Assembly (NCBI RefSeq): GCF_000981585.1
Contig: NZ_LN831776.1
Location: 5,625,187 to 5,689,186, forward strand
Direction: 5' to 3'
DNA length: 64,000 nt
DNA from: Paenibacillus riograndensis SBR5
GTDB lineage: Bacteria; Bacillota; Bacilli; Paenibacillales; Paenibacillaceae
This document shows, piece by piece, positions 8,167-18,700 of this stretch; position 1 is the stretch's first letter; each line of letters opens with the position of its first letter. Position numbers and translations under genes: made by a program. The notes beneath the pieces were generated by a model, which was not told the DNA's origin, ran no database searches, and worked only from the letters and a program-made list of their open reading frames with translations.

Positions 8167-9718
8167 TGTGCTGATTGTGGATGATGAACTGGCGATCCGG
8201 GAGGGGCTTGCAACCCTGCTGGACTGGGAGAGCCTTGGCTATGTGGTCGTTGATACCGCGGCGAACGCCATAGAAGCGAAGCATAAATATGAGCTGCATT
8301 CCCCGGATCTGATGATTATCGATATCCGCATGCCCGGCAGAGACGGGCTCGAGCTGATTAAGGAGCTGCGGGAAGACGATCCGGAGCTGCATATCATCAT
8401 CCTCAGCGGCTATGCGGATTTCAGCTATGCCAAACGCGCGATGTCTTTGGGGATCGACAATTATTTGCTGAAACCGGTGGATGAAGATGAACTGCACCTG
8501 TATCTGACGAATCTGTCTGCAGAACTGGCAGCGCGCGCCGTCTACCGGAAGAAGGATGCCGCCGTCAAAATATGGAGCCGCGAAATGCTGGTCCAATCCC
8601 TGCTGCTGGATAACGGCCCGCAGGCACCGGCGGCATTGGAGGGACCGGCGATGGAGTCCGGACTGCTCTGGGATTCCTATCAGGTGGTTCTGATCCGGCT
8701 GCTGCTCCAGGACAATGCGGACAACGGACCGTCAACGGCTGTCAAGACGAGACTTGCGGCCAGCTTTGAAGAACAGGAATGGGGAATTGTCTTCTCCCTG
8801 GACTCCTATCTGGGCGTATTGCTGCAGCCTTCGTATCAGAAGGAGCTGGTGCGCCAGCTGATGGTCCGGAATATCTGGGAAGCCGTAACCGCCCAAGGGC
8901 TGGAATGCATCATCACCGCAGGAGATATGGTGGACTCTCTGGAGGAAGTTCCTGCTTCCAAAGAGTCCGCGCTGGCGCGGATGAAGGAGCATTTTTTCTA
9001 CGATGAGCCGGGGATGATCGGACCGGACTCCCTTAAGCTGAAGACCGGTCTGCCGGTCAAACCGGAGGAAGTGGAACCGGGTCTGGCGCCTGTGACGGAG
9101 CGGCTGTATTTTGCCATGGATATCGGCAGCCTCAACCTTCTGCCTTCGCTGATTCAGGAAGCCGGAGCGCTGATGATTGCCGCCGGTTATTCCGAAATGG
9201 CCGTAAAATCCCGTTATGTCCGCCTGGTTACCCATCTGATGAACAAGCTGTCGCTCCAGTACAGGGAGCTGGAGCTGCTGCACAGCCGAATGGATGAACA
9301 GGTCGAGCAGATTTACAAGCATACCTCCCTGCCGAAACTGCAATCCCATATCAACGTTCTCCTGGAGCAATATGCAGGCGGAATTAAGCGCGATGATATG
9401 GAGGTGTTAATAAAGCGGATGCTTGACCTCATTCACCGCCATTACCCTGAGAATCTGAAGCTGGAAACGCTGGCGGATGTGTTTACCTACAGCAGCGCCT
9501 ATCTGGGCAAGCTGTTCAAGAGCAGCACGGGCCTCTCCTTCAACAGCTATCTGGACAATATCCGCATCGGAAAAGCCAAGGAACTACTGGACCAGGGCTA
9601 TAAAATCCATCAGGCCGCAAGCGAAGTCGGCTTCAGCGATGTGGATTATTTCCGGGAAAAGTTCAAGAAGATTGAAGGCCTTTCCCCTTCCGATTACCGC
9701 AGAAAAAACTCCATATAG
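8159..9718 (+). CDS. YesN-type response regulator with AraC output domain
   Basis: 519 residues: receiver domain at 1-120 (acidic pair at D8/D9, phospho-acceptor D55 in IIDIRMPGRDG, conserved Lys in YLLKPVDED), a long linker region, then a C-terminal AraC double helix-turn-helix (about 420-519, ending GLSPSDYRRK). ATG 8159 sits behind AAGGAG and overlaps the kinase stop codon as ATGTATAG, so the pair is translationally coupled. An in-frame GTG at 8150 overlaps the ribosome-binding site and is rejected. It likely activates the downstream ABC importer. Confidence 0.9.
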   Translation: MYSVLIVDDELAIREGLATLLDWESLGYVVVDTAANAIEAKHKYELHSPDLMIIDIRMPGRDGLELIKELREDDPELHIIILSGYADFSYAKRAMSLGIDNYLLKPVDEDELHLYLTNLSAELAARAVYRKKDAAVKIWSREMLVQSLLLDNGPQAPAALEGPAMESGLLWDSYQVVLIRLLLQDNADNGPSTAVKTRLAASFEEQEWGIVFSLDSYLGVLLQPSYQKELVRQLMVRNIWEAVTAQGLECIITAGDMVDSLEEVPASKESALARMKEHFFYDEPGMIGPDSLKLKTGLPVKPEEVEPGLAPVTERLYFAMDIGSLNLLPSLIQEAGALMIAAGYSEMAVKSRYVRLVTHLMNKLSLQYRELELLHSRMDEQVEQIYKHTSLPKLQSHINVLLEQYAGGIKRDDMEVLIKRMLDLIHRHYPENLKLETLADVFTYSSAYLGKLFKSSTGLSFNSYLDNIRIGKAKELLDQGYKIHQAASEVGFSDVDYFREKFKKIEGLSPSDYRRKNSI

Positions 9719-9732
9719 ACGGAATTCTTTTC

Positions 9733-9746
9733 AGAAAGCGCTTACG
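9733..9746 (+). promoter_or_regulatory. cre-like site before the ABC importer
   Basis: AGAAAGCGCTTACG differs from the cre consensus at two positions and is centred on the canonical AAGCGCTT palindrome, about 100 bp upstream of the first permease. Confidence 0.5.
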
Positions 9747-9843
9747 AAAAAAGCAGATTTCCCCCTGTTTTTTAACTTAAATGTTCGGGTGTTTCCAGCA
9801 TTCCTTGCGGATTATGATAAGGCATATCGAAGGAGGGACATAA

Positions 9844-10800
9844 ATGAAAGCGATTACTGCCAAAGTCCAGCCGGAGCCGAAGAAGCCAGCTTCACGCTTT
9901 TGGCCAAAGTTTCTGCAGCAGAAATACCTCTATATGATGGCTGTCCCGTTTGTGCTCTGGGCATTTGTTTTTAACTATCTGCCTTTATGGGGATGGACGA
10001 TGGCCTTTCAGAAATACAAGCCGGGCAAGTCTTTTTTCGAGCAGAAGTGGGTGGGCCTGCAGTACTTCAGGGAGTTGTTCCAAGATGAGCAATTCTTCAA
10101 TGCGCTGCGCAACACCCTTGCGATGAGCCTCATGGGCCTGCTGGCCGGGTTTATTATTCCCATTGTATTCGCCGTCCTGCTGAATGAATTGCGGCAGATA
10201 TTTCTGAAACGTTTTGTCCAGACCGTCTCTTATCTGCCGCACTTCGTGTCGTGGGTCGTTGCGGCCGGGATTATTACCAAGATGCTCTCCACCGACAACG
10301 GTGCGGTGAACGATCTGCTCATGAGCCTGCACCTGATCAGCGAACCCATACAATTCATGGCCAAAGGCAATCTGTTCTGGGGCATAGTCACCGCCTCGGA
10401 TGTCTGGAAGGAAACGGGCTGGAACACGATCATCTATCTGGCTGCGATCTCCGGCATCGGTCCCGAGCTCTATGAAGCCGCAAGAGTAGACGGGGCCAGC
10501 CGGCTCCAGCAGGTACGCAATATTACACTGCCGGGTATCCGGACTACGGTTATTATCCTTCTGATTATGTCGATCGGGCATTTAATCAGCATCGGATTCG
10601 AGAAGCAGTTCCTGCTCGGCAACAACCTGGTGCGCGACTATTCGCAGACACTTGACCTGTATGCGCTGAATTACGGGCTGGGACTGGGGCGTTTTTCCTT
10701 CGGGACGGCCATTAACATTTTCAACTCGGTGGTAAGTGTGTTTCTGCTGTTCGTCGCCAACGGCATTTTCAAAAAAATAACGAAGGAAAGCATCATATAG
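9844..10800 (+). CDS. Oligosaccharide ABC permease, LplB-like (CUT1)
   Basis: 318 residues with about six membrane helices. The N-terminal FLQQKYLYMMAVPFVLWAFVFNYLPLWG stretch (split here only by position) is characteristic of LplB/YtcP partners, and the EAA loop reads EAARVDGASRLQQVRNITLP. It pairs with the next permease and the lipoprotein at 11789. No ATPase is present, as usual for these importers, which share an MsmX-type ATPase encoded elsewhere. Start ATG 9844 follows AAGGAGGG. Confidence 0.9.
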   Translation: MKAITAKVQPEPKKPASRFWPKFLQQKYLYMMAVPFVLWAFVFNYLPLWGWTMAFQKYKPGKSFFEQKWVGLQYFRELFQDEQFFNALRNTLAMSLMGLLAGFIIPIVFAVLLNELRQIFLKRFVQTVSYLPHFVSWVVAAGIITKMLSTDNGAVNDLLMSLHLISEPIQFMAKGNLFWGIVTASDVWKETGWNTIIYLAAISGIGPELYEAARVDGASRLQQVRNITLPGIRTTVIILLIMSIGHLISIGFEKQFLLGNNLVRDYSQTLDLYALNYGLGLGRFSFGTAINIFNSVVSVFLLFVANGIFKKITKESII

Positions 10801-10810
10801 GAGGCCCTTT

Positions 10811-11713
10811 ATGCTGAGTAAAAAACTGGCCGCCGCATCCTGGTCGGACCGTATCTTCGATTTGGTAGTCTATGCTGCGATTACCGTGGTGACTATTGCC
10901 ACGTTATATCCTTTTCTGAATGTGCTGGCGATTTCCTTTAATGACTCCACGGACAGCATCAAAGGCGGAATTACAGTCTATCCGCGCGTGTTTACGGTCA
11001 AGAACTATGAAACGATTTTTGCTTATTCCGGGCTGATGACCGGACTGAAGATTTCAATTCTGCGCACGATCATCGGCACGATACTCGGACTGGTCAGTGC
11101 CTCCATGCTCGCATTTACGTTAAGCCGGGTGGACTTTCAGGCCCGCAGATTCGTCTCCACGTTCCTGGCACTGACGATGTATATCTCGGGCGGACTGATT
11201 CCGGTCTACATTCTGATCAAAAACCTCAATATGATGGGCACCTTCGGTGTCTATGTCCTCCCCGGTCTCGTCAGCGCATTTAATGTTTTCGTCATCCGTT
11301 CCTTCATCGACGGCCTGCCCTACGCCCTGCAGGAATCCGCCAAGCTGGACGGGGCCAATGATTTCACGATTTACTGGCGTGTCATTCTCCCGCTGACCAA
11401 ACCGGCGCTGGCGACGATTGCGCTGTTCCTGGCCGTCGGCCAGTGGAATGCCTGGTTCGACACCTATCTCTACAACGGCTCCAAGGATGGGCTGACCACC
11501 CTGCAGTTTGAGCTGATGAAGGTCATCCAGAGCACAACAACCAATGCGGATAATTTCCGCGGCCGCAATATGACCGAGGTGATGGCGCAAATCTCCCCGG
11601 AATCGGTCAAAATGGCGATCACCATCGTGGTTACGGTGCCCATTCTGGTTGTCTACCCGTTTCTGCAGCGCTACTTCGTCAAGGGCATGACGCTGGGTTC
11701 GGTAAAAAGCTAG
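10811..11713 (+). CDS. Oligosaccharide ABC permease, LplC/YtcP-like (CUT1)
   Basis: 300 residues, six predicted helices, with the EAA loop at QESAKLDGANDFTIYWRVIL and the family ending RYFVKGMTLGSVKS. It begins 10 bp after the previous permease behind GGAGG. The two form a heterodimeric channel for the lipoprotein encoded next. Confidence 0.9.
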   Translation: MLSKKLAAASWSDRIFDLVVYAAITVVTIATLYPFLNVLAISFNDSTDSIKGGITVYPRVFTVKNYETIFAYSGLMTGLKISILRTIIGTILGLVSASMLAFTLSRVDFQARRFVSTFLALTMYISGGLIPVYILIKNLNMMGTFGVYVLPGLVSAFNVFVIRSFIDGLPYALQESAKLDGANDFTIYWRVILPLTKPALATIALFLAVGQWNAWFDTYLYNGSKDGLTTLQFELMKVIQSTTTNADNFRGRNMTEVMAQISPESVKMAITIVVTVPILVVYPFLQRYFVKGMTLGSVKS

Positions 11714-11788
11714 TCCGCTTCCGGTATCATCAGGCTTTGCCTGTGTATACAATACATTTTTGACCAGAAAAAGGGAGGGTTTCTATTC

Positions 11789-13540
11789 ATGACAAGCAAG
11801 ACAGCGAAACCGTACATGCTGCTGATGGTCTTGACCTTGCTCCTCAGTATGCTGGCAGGCTGCAGCGGTTCAAACAATACCAAGAATACGGCGGAGAATG
11901 CCGCTGCGACTAAAGCTGCGGGCGAAGGCAATGCCAGTGCAACCGCCGAGGCTACGGCGAAAACCGAAGATTTGAGTCCGCTGACACTCTCCTTCTTCGC
12001 CGAAGACCCGAATCCGAACTGGAATAATATGAAGGATGATATCAGCAAAGTCATTACGGAAAAAACAGGCGTCACGCTCGATGCGGAATTTGCCGTGGGC
12101 GACCCGCAGCAAAAAATCGCCCTGATCGCAGCCGGCGGCGAATATCCCGACATCATCTCCGCCAAAGCGGATATCGGCAAGCTGGTCGATGCCGGGGCCG
12201 TGATTGATCTGACTGAATTAATCGATAAATATGCTCCCAACATCAAGCGTGTGCTCGGCGATAACCTCGCCCGGGCGAAATATACCAATGAAGACCAGTC
12301 CATCTATGCCATTCCGACCTGGGCGGCAATGAATGAGAAGAAATTTGTGGCCGGCGGCGGGTTCGAGCTGCAGCACCGAGTGGTGAAGGAAGCCGGGTAT
12401 CCGGAAATCCGGACGGTTGCCGATTATGAGAAAGTGATCAAGGACTACCTGGAGAAGCATCCCACCGATGAGAACGGCAACAAAAATATCGGGCTCTCCC
12501 TGAATGCAGATGACTGGCATATGTATATTTCCGTCACCAACCCGGCCGTAGCCACGACCGGCGGCTCGGATGACGGCGAATATTACATCAATCAGGAAAC
12601 GCATGAAGCCATGTACCACTTCCGCCGCCCGGAGGAGAAGGAATATTTCCGCTGGCTGAACCACATGAATGACATCGGCCTGCTCGACAAGGAGAGCTTT
12701 GTGCAGAAGTATGACCAATACAAAGCCAAAGTCGCCACCGGACGGGTGCTCGGCCTGATTGACCAGGACTGGGACTACAATGATGCCCAGCAGGCGCTTA
12801 AGACGGCAGGCAAATTTGACCAGACCTACGGCCACTATCCGGTCACGCTGACAAAAGAATATAAGGAAACCAGCTTCTGGCCTACCGGCTTCATGGGCGG
12901 CTACGGCATCTCGATCTCCAGCACGAACCCGGACCCGGTCCGCACAATCAAGTTCCTGGACTACCTCGCTTCCGATGAAGGCCAGATTCTGAACAACTGG
13001 GGCATTGAAGGCAAGCATTATACGGTGGAAAACGGCAAACGGGTCGTTATTAAGGAGGTTCAGGACCGCATCAACAATGATAATACGGCGTTTACCAAGG
13101 AATCCGGACTCGGCTTCTATTGGAACATAATGGTACACTACGGCGACGGTGCCAAAGACTCAACCGGCAACTATTACACCAGAAACTTCCCGGAACAGCT
13201 GGTGCTTGGCTACAGCGACGTCGAGAAGGAAACCCTGGCCGCCTACAAAGCCACCACCTGGAAGGATCTGTTCCCGAAGGAAGAAGAATTCAAGGAAAAA
13301 GCCTATGGAGCCGCCTGGAACATCGCCATTCCCGGCGAGGATGAGGTCTCCATTCTGGGCAATAAAATGAGGGATATCACGTGGAAACGGATTCCCCAGG
13401 CCATCCTGGCGAAACCGGCGGATTTCGATAAAATCTGGGAGGACTACATGGCCGACCTCGACAAAGCCGGCGTGGAGAAAATGGAAAAAGGCTATACCAA
13501 ATATGTGCAGGACCGTGTCGCTTTGTGGACTAATAAATAA
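11789..13540 (+). CDS. Lipoprotein solute-binding protein, LplA-like (family 1)
   Basis: 583 residues. The signal peptide ends in the lipobox LAGC with the lipidated Cys at about 25, followed by a Ser/Asn/Ala/Thr-rich spacer. The long mature form (over 550 residues) and the clustering with LplB/LplC-type permeases fit polysaccharide-oligomer binders. The start ATG is behind AGGGAGGG. Part of a paralogue survives as a pseudogene at 28404-28751, nearly identical over its C-terminal parts. Ligand unknown; a uronate- or xylose-containing oligomer is a contextual guess. Confidence 0.9.
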   Translation: MTSKTAKPYMLLMVLTLLLSMLAGCSGSNNTKNTAENAAATKAAGEGNASATAEATAKTEDLSPLTLSFFAEDPNPNWNNMKDDISKVITEKTGVTLDAEFAVGDPQQKIALIAAGGEYPDIISAKADIGKLVDAGAVIDLTELIDKYAPNIKRVLGDNLARAKYTNEDQSIYAIPTWAAMNEKKFVAGGGFELQHRVVKEAGYPEIRTVADYEKVIKDYLEKHPTDENGNKNIGLSLNADDWHMYISVTNPAVATTGGSDDGEYYINQETHEAMYHFRRPEEKEYFRWLNHMNDIGLLDKESFVQKYDQYKAKVATGRVLGLIDQDWDYNDAQQALKTAGKFDQTYGHYPVTLTKEYKETSFWPTGFMGGYGISISSTNPDPVRTIKFLDYLASDEGQILNNWGIEGKHYTVENGKRVVIKEVQDRINNDNTAFTKESGLGFYWNIMVHYGDGAKDSTGNYYTRNFPEQLVLGYSDVEKETLAAYKATTWKDLFPKEEEFKEKAYGAAWNIAIPGEDEVSILGNKMRDITWKRIPQAILAKPADFDKIWEDYMADLDKAGVEKMEKGYTKYVQDRVALWTNK

Positions 13541-13559
13541 TAGTGCGCTATAACAACAA

Positions 13560-13592
13560 GAGCCGTGCGGGAAATCCGCACGGCTCTGTTTT
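13560..13592 (+). terminator. Terminator after the solute-binding protein gene
   Basis: Perfect 11-bp arms GAGCCGTGCGG (13560-13570) and CCGCACGGCTC (13576-13586), a 5-nt loop, then TGTTTTA. It separates the importer operon from the convergent GH115-like gene. Confidence 0.85.
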
Positions 13593-13613
13593 ACGTTGTG
13601 TACTACAAGTGTA

Positions 13614-15674
13614 CTAAAGGAAAAATACACTTTCCAGTCTTTGTGCCAATTCATCGTCAGACAACGGATTCCGATGTGTATTTTCCAGATAAATATGTTT
13701 CTCCGTCTCCGGCATCAAGTATTCTTTGTACCAGAGGAACATATCCGGGCTGTCCCCCTGAATGCGGACGAATCTGCGTACAGTATCGGCATGCTGGATT
13801 GTATTATCCAGATTGGTCAGCCAGTCCGCCCGGTAGAAATGCTCCCAGCGTCCTTGCTCCGCCCGCTGCAGCGCGGCTTTGCCTTCGCTGTAATTCCATA
13901 CCGCATGAGACGCATGGATGAAGGCTTGCGGATAATGGCCCCCGGAGTATGCTTCATAGGCTCTGCAGATAGAAGCCAGCCCCCGGCAGCCGCTAAGATG
14001 CAGATCAATCTGCACCAGCAGTTGATGATTCAGCCTGTGCTGCTCATCTTCGGGCAGATGCTCCATTACCTGAACGCATCGCTGCCTCAGGGTATCCCAT
14101 CCGGGAACAGCCGCTTCGGCCCGTTCCCGGAACCGGCGGACCTGCTCCAGGAAGGTTCCGCTTCCCGCCGACCACTGCAGCCGCTCATCCCCTGCCGTCT
14201 GTCCACGCAGCCAATAGCCCATGATCTGCCGCGCCGGATGGTGGTAGAACTCATCTCCCGCCCGGTCATCCGGATTCGGCCCGTAGGCGATGGTACATTC
14301 CGGATAGCTTCTATAGAGCCCGGCGATCTCTTCTTGCTGCTGTGTATAATACCGCCCGATAAAGTTCTGGAGCTGCTGCTCCGGCTTCACACATCCGGTA
14401 GCCCACTGCTCCGCAACCAGATCCAGGGTATACAGATGCGGCAGAATGTTGCCGGAATTGACCAGCAAATATTCGTCTGCCCCCGCTGCGAAGGCTTGAT
14501 CCAGCTCATCCGCAATCAGCTCTGCCGGTGCGGGGAACATCGTCAGATGGTTGGAGGCCTGGAGATCATGAAAGGTAACATGATAATACACCCCGTTCTT
14601 GCCATTATCACCAGCAGAAGGCAAAGCAGGCACACGGAGGTTCAGATTGCCGTGACGCCGCGAGACCATTTTGCCGTAGCCGTTATCGGCCCATATCTTG
14701 ATCACACCAGGAGGAACCTCAATGTATCCCTGCTTATACAACTCTGTAATCTCACCGTACATCGCCATGCAGCAGACCGGTTGCGGTACGGCTTCGCTGA
14801 CCATGTCATACTGCTTACGGACTACACTGGAGATCAGAGCGCCGCGCTTCTCCGGCGTATCGAATCCCGGATCGTTCTCCCAGAAGGGCTTGTCTCCCTG
14901 GCCGCGAAAAGACAGGACCCACAGCACCTTCTCATCCTTCTGTTTGCGGATCGCTTCCCGCCAGAGCTGTTCAAACAACCCGGGATATTCCTTGTAGCTG
15001 GCCTGTTTGCCGGGAAAGGCCCGCAGGAACATCTCCGCACCCAGCGGTTCGGCATGATGATGGGTAATCCACAGCCCCATATCTGCGGCAAGACTGTGGT
15101 GGATGCCGGTCCGCGGCAAATCCGTTCCCGGAATCACCATATTGCCTCCACAGCGCAGCAGGGCTTCGAACACCGGCTGCCACACCTCTTCACCCGGAGG
15201 GTACTGCTCCTTCCACCCGATCAGGCAGACCTCGTCATTGACGAACCAGCCCCGGTACCGCACCTTGGGCTGGAAGCTGTCCACATTCTCCACTGGCACA
15301 AGAATGCTGTCCCGCCTTGCCGGCGGCAGCTCCGACCAGAACCAGAAGGGGTCCACACCAAGAATGTAACGGCTGTAATGAAGCAGCCCATAGATGATTC
15401 CGAGTTCATCACGACCGATAATATGCAGCACCGGGGCGGCCTCACTGCCGCTGAACCGGAAGCTGAAAGCTTCCGGCCACTCCGGACATCCGTCTTCCTC
15501 CTGTGCATAGCGCACCACGACGGAAGCTGCGCTCCCTTGCACAGGTGCCTGTCCGAAGACTGCGGCATGATCTCTCGCAATCATGCTCCAGGCATGCTCG
15601 ATCGGCCGCGTCCAGCCCGTTTGGATATCGTATAGACTTGCGGCCGATAGGCTCAACGATCTGCAAGAATTCAT
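13614..15674 (-). CDS. GH115-like alpha-glucuronidase
   Basis: 686 residues without a signal peptide. An N-terminal alpha/beta domain (about 1-120, IIGRDELGIIYGLLHYSRYILGVDP split by position) is followed by a GH115-type barrel: KVRYRGWFVNDE, FEALLRCGGNMVIPG, MGLWITHHHAEPLG, WVLSFRGQGDKPFW and KIWADNGYGKM correspond to the conserved blocks of xylan alpha-1,2-glucuronidases. It is shorter than typical GH115 enzymes (800 or more residues), apparently lacking the C-terminal beta-sandwich. It would release glucuronate or methylglucuronate from imported xylo-oligomers, feeding the uxa/uxu genes at 38.9-43.0 kb. The family call rests on recalled motifs, and the active site should be checked by alignment. 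Confidence 0.72.
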   Translation of the reverse strand: MNSCRSLSLSAASLYDIQTGWTRPIEHAWSMIARDHAAVFGQAPVQGSAASVVVRYAQEEDGCPEWPEAFSFRFSGSEAAPVLHIIGRDELGIIYGLLHYSRYILGVDPFWFWSELPPARRDSILVPVENVDSFQPKVRYRGWFVNDEVCLIGWKEQYPPGEEVWQPVFEALLRCGGNMVIPGTDLPRTGIHHSLAADMGLWITHHHAEPLGAEMFLRAFPGKQASYKEYPGLFEQLWREAIRKQKDEKVLWVLSFRGQGDKPFWENDPGFDTPEKRGALISSVVRKQYDMVSEAVPQPVCCMAMYGEITELYKQGYIEVPPGVIKIWADNGYGKMVSRRHGNLNLRVPALPSAGDNGKNGVYYHVTFHDLQASNHLTMFPAPAELIADELDQAFAAGADEYLLVNSGNILPHLYTLDLVAEQWATGCVKPEQQLQNFIGRYYTQQQEEIAGLYRSYPECTIAYGPNPDDRAGDEFYHHPARQIMGYWLRGQTAGDERLQWSAGSGTFLEQVRRFRERAEAAVPGWDTLRQRCVQVMEHLPEDEQHRLNHQLLVQIDLHLSGCRGLASICRAYEAYSGGHYPQAFIHASHAVWNYSEGKAALQRAEQGRWEHFYRADWLTNLDNTIQHADTVRRFVRIQGDSPDMFLWYKEYLMPETEKHIYLENTHRNPLSDDELAQRLESVFFL

Positions 15675-15709
15675 GATTTGGCTCCAACTCCCTTTGTCTT
15701 TAGCTTTTG

Positions 15710-18700
15710 TTACAGCTCAGTACAGATTCTGTACAGCAGAACCGCCGCTTCCGCGCGGCTGGCTGTGCCCTCTGGTTGAATCAGTCCGCTATTCCCCTGC
15801 AGCCAGCCGATCTGGAGCATGCGGTTCACTGCTTCAGCCGCATAATCCGCCACAGCGGCAAGGTCCCGGAATCCAGCCGCTGCTGCCGCGTCTCCGGTGC
15901 CGCTGCCATCGGTAGCCGCAGATGAGACTCCGGCAGCAGTCAATGCCCGGTCAGTCATTACGATCATTTCCTGTCTGGTGATAATTCCAGCAGGGTTGAA
16001 GCTTCCATCGGTATTGCCGCTGGCAATGCCCAATGCCTTGGCAGTATTTACAGCTTCGTAGTAGTAGCTTCCGGGCAGCACATCCGTAAATCTGGTTGCT
16101 GCCGCTTCCGCGCTGCCGTCCAGGCCAAAGGCACGGACCAGCATCACCGCATAATCGGCACGGCTGATTTGCGCTGCCGGGGCATAGGAACCGGCGGATA
16201 CGCCGTTCACTATCCCTTTGGCCGCCAGCACTTCCACCGGCTTCTTCGCCCAATGCGAAGCGTCCAGATCGTTGAACGATATACGGTTCATCACCACTGC
16301 ATAAGTGCTGAAATGCCGGGCTGTGAACGTAACCGCTGCGGATACAGGATCGTATTTGCCGCTGGCAACCGGATGGCTTACTCCTGCCTCATCGATATAG
16401 CGGACTGTCAAATAGTCGGAATTCAACAGCTCAGCGGCGGTGAGCCGATAAGGGATACTGACCTGAACTTGTGCCGGGGATTTCTGCCAGCTTATTTCCT
16501 TACCGCCGATGCTGAGGCTGAGCTTAACCACCGGTCTTCCTGCGCTCGCTGCAGTTATCTCTGCGGGCAGAGACCCGGCATCTGCTGCGGAAATCCGCAG
16601 TACCACCGCCGCATTCTGCGCTGCCTGCTCCGCAGTCAGCATGCCTCCGGGAAGCACAACGGCTCCAACCACGGTTTGGATCTCCAGGCTCTGCCCAGTC
16701 GCAGCTGCGCTCAAGGCTGCTGCGGGAAGCGACACCTCATAGGCTGTGGCACCTGCGGCCTGATTCACTGCAATGACTACCCGCTTGCTGCCCGCACCTT
16801 CAGCGGCCGCCAGCGCAAGCGCCTCATTGAGCGCTTCCTGCGTAACGGCAACCTGCGCTGCTTCCGAACCAGCAGTGTATTTCGGGTTTACTGTCAGCTT
16901 ACCGCTGCTGACAGTTACTGCCGGCACCGCTGCAGTGCTGCTGCCGGAGCCTCCACCACTGCTGGAATTGCCACCGGTTCCTGTCCCCGGATAGGTGCCA
17001 TTCCCCGGATTTACACCTGTTCCCGGATTTACACCTGTTCCCGGATTGTTGCCCGTTCCCGGGTCTGTACCAATTCCTGGATCAGTGTCCGTTCCCGGGT
17101 TAGTGCCTGTCCCTGGATCTGTACCTGCCCCCGGATCTGTACCTGTCCCCGGGCCGGTCCCGCCGCCATTGCCTTCATCTGTAGTATCAATAATCTGGAT
17201 ATCCACGATTGGATCCTTGCCCTGATTGAAGTCAAAGACCAGCGAAACCATGCCCAGCGGCTGCTGAAGCAGATAAGGAACACCGATGCTGTATACATTT
17301 CCGGTTACAGTATAGTCCGCTTCACCAAGCGGAGTTTCACCATTCCGAATAGCTGTTAAAAGATTGCCGTTCGCTTGTACTTTAAGCGCAACGGCTTGGC
17401 TGTTCGCGGTATTTTTATCAAACACTGCTTGGGTTGGACTCACTGACGAATCAGAGACTTCTTCTTCACCGGGAGGATAAGTTCCTTCCCAGTTCACTGT
17501 GATCGAGTAACTTCTGTAATCTGTCCCGTCGGCTGACGCGGTTGTCACAGTAATCTCGCTGCTGCTTGCTCTGAGCGGAATCTCTGCAGAGGTCTGTGTA
17601 CTGCCCACCACATTACCGTTCACTCGAATCTCGGTGCCCGGTGCTCCGGCAACCGGTGTTACAGTCAGACCGTAGACGCTGTCCGCCACATTTACCGTAT
17701 AGCTATCCCTGTTATAGGAGAATACCGGCGACAGCGGCAGCTCCTCACCGCCGCTGGCCGCAACCTGCAAGTTTTGCAGCGTAGAGTCAAGCGCAGCAGG
17801 TGTACGGTTAATGATCACATTTACTGTATGAGTTGTGAGCCCATCTTCGGCAGTGACCACTACAGGAATCGTAGTAAGTCCTTCAGCCAGCGCCACTTCC
17901 CCGGCTGGCTGTCCGCTCACAGCAGGGATGCCGTTAATGGTCAGTGAAGCGATATTCGGACTGCTTGCCGTCGCGGTCAGTTGCACAGAATCCATAAAAT
18001 AAGGAACATCCAGGCTGTAATCCTCACCCTGCTTCGTAAGCGGACCCAGGTCAGCGGTCAGACCTGAGAGTCCGGCATCATTGCGCTCGTAAGGAATGCC
18101 TTGATAGAGCTGCACATTATCCAGATAGGCCGTTCCATAGTTGGAGCTGTTGGCATAATAGTCAATCCGCCCGATATCAGGAATTTTGTTGCGGAAGGCT
18201 GCCTGGTCCACAACCAGGACATCATCGACATAGAGATCAAACTTTCCCGACCCGGTGTTCATCACCAGCCGCAGGTTATACCATTTGTTCGTTTCGTAAG
18301 GCATCAGATTGGTCGAGGTCCCGCCTTTATAAGCCACAATCTGTCCTTTGGAAAAAGCCAGGGATACCCCCACGTTCGTGCTCGCCGTTCCGGCACTGCT
18401 GTAGATATAAGGCAGGCTGATCCAGTTCGTGCTGCCCGCATTATCCAGCTTCATCACATCGGCAGACAAGGTGACCACACCCTTCAGTGTGCCAGGAGCA
18501 AAGGTCTGCGACATAGAGGTGTTGCCGCTGTTGCTGCTGCGGGTCAGCTTGATGCTTTTGTCAGCCGCACCCGGCAATTCGGCAGCGCCAACACTTCCTC
18601 CGGTAGTTGTCACGGTCCAAGGTGCCGATGGCTGGGCACCCGCAGCCAGTTCATTGAAATCAGAAGCATTCAGCAAAACAGCCTGTTTGCTGACTACATA

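Noticed and set aside
13596..15635. 679-codon open frame opposite the GH115-like gene
   Set aside because: It is antisense to a gene with recognisable domains and a ribosome-binding site, and its own translation has no domain signal.
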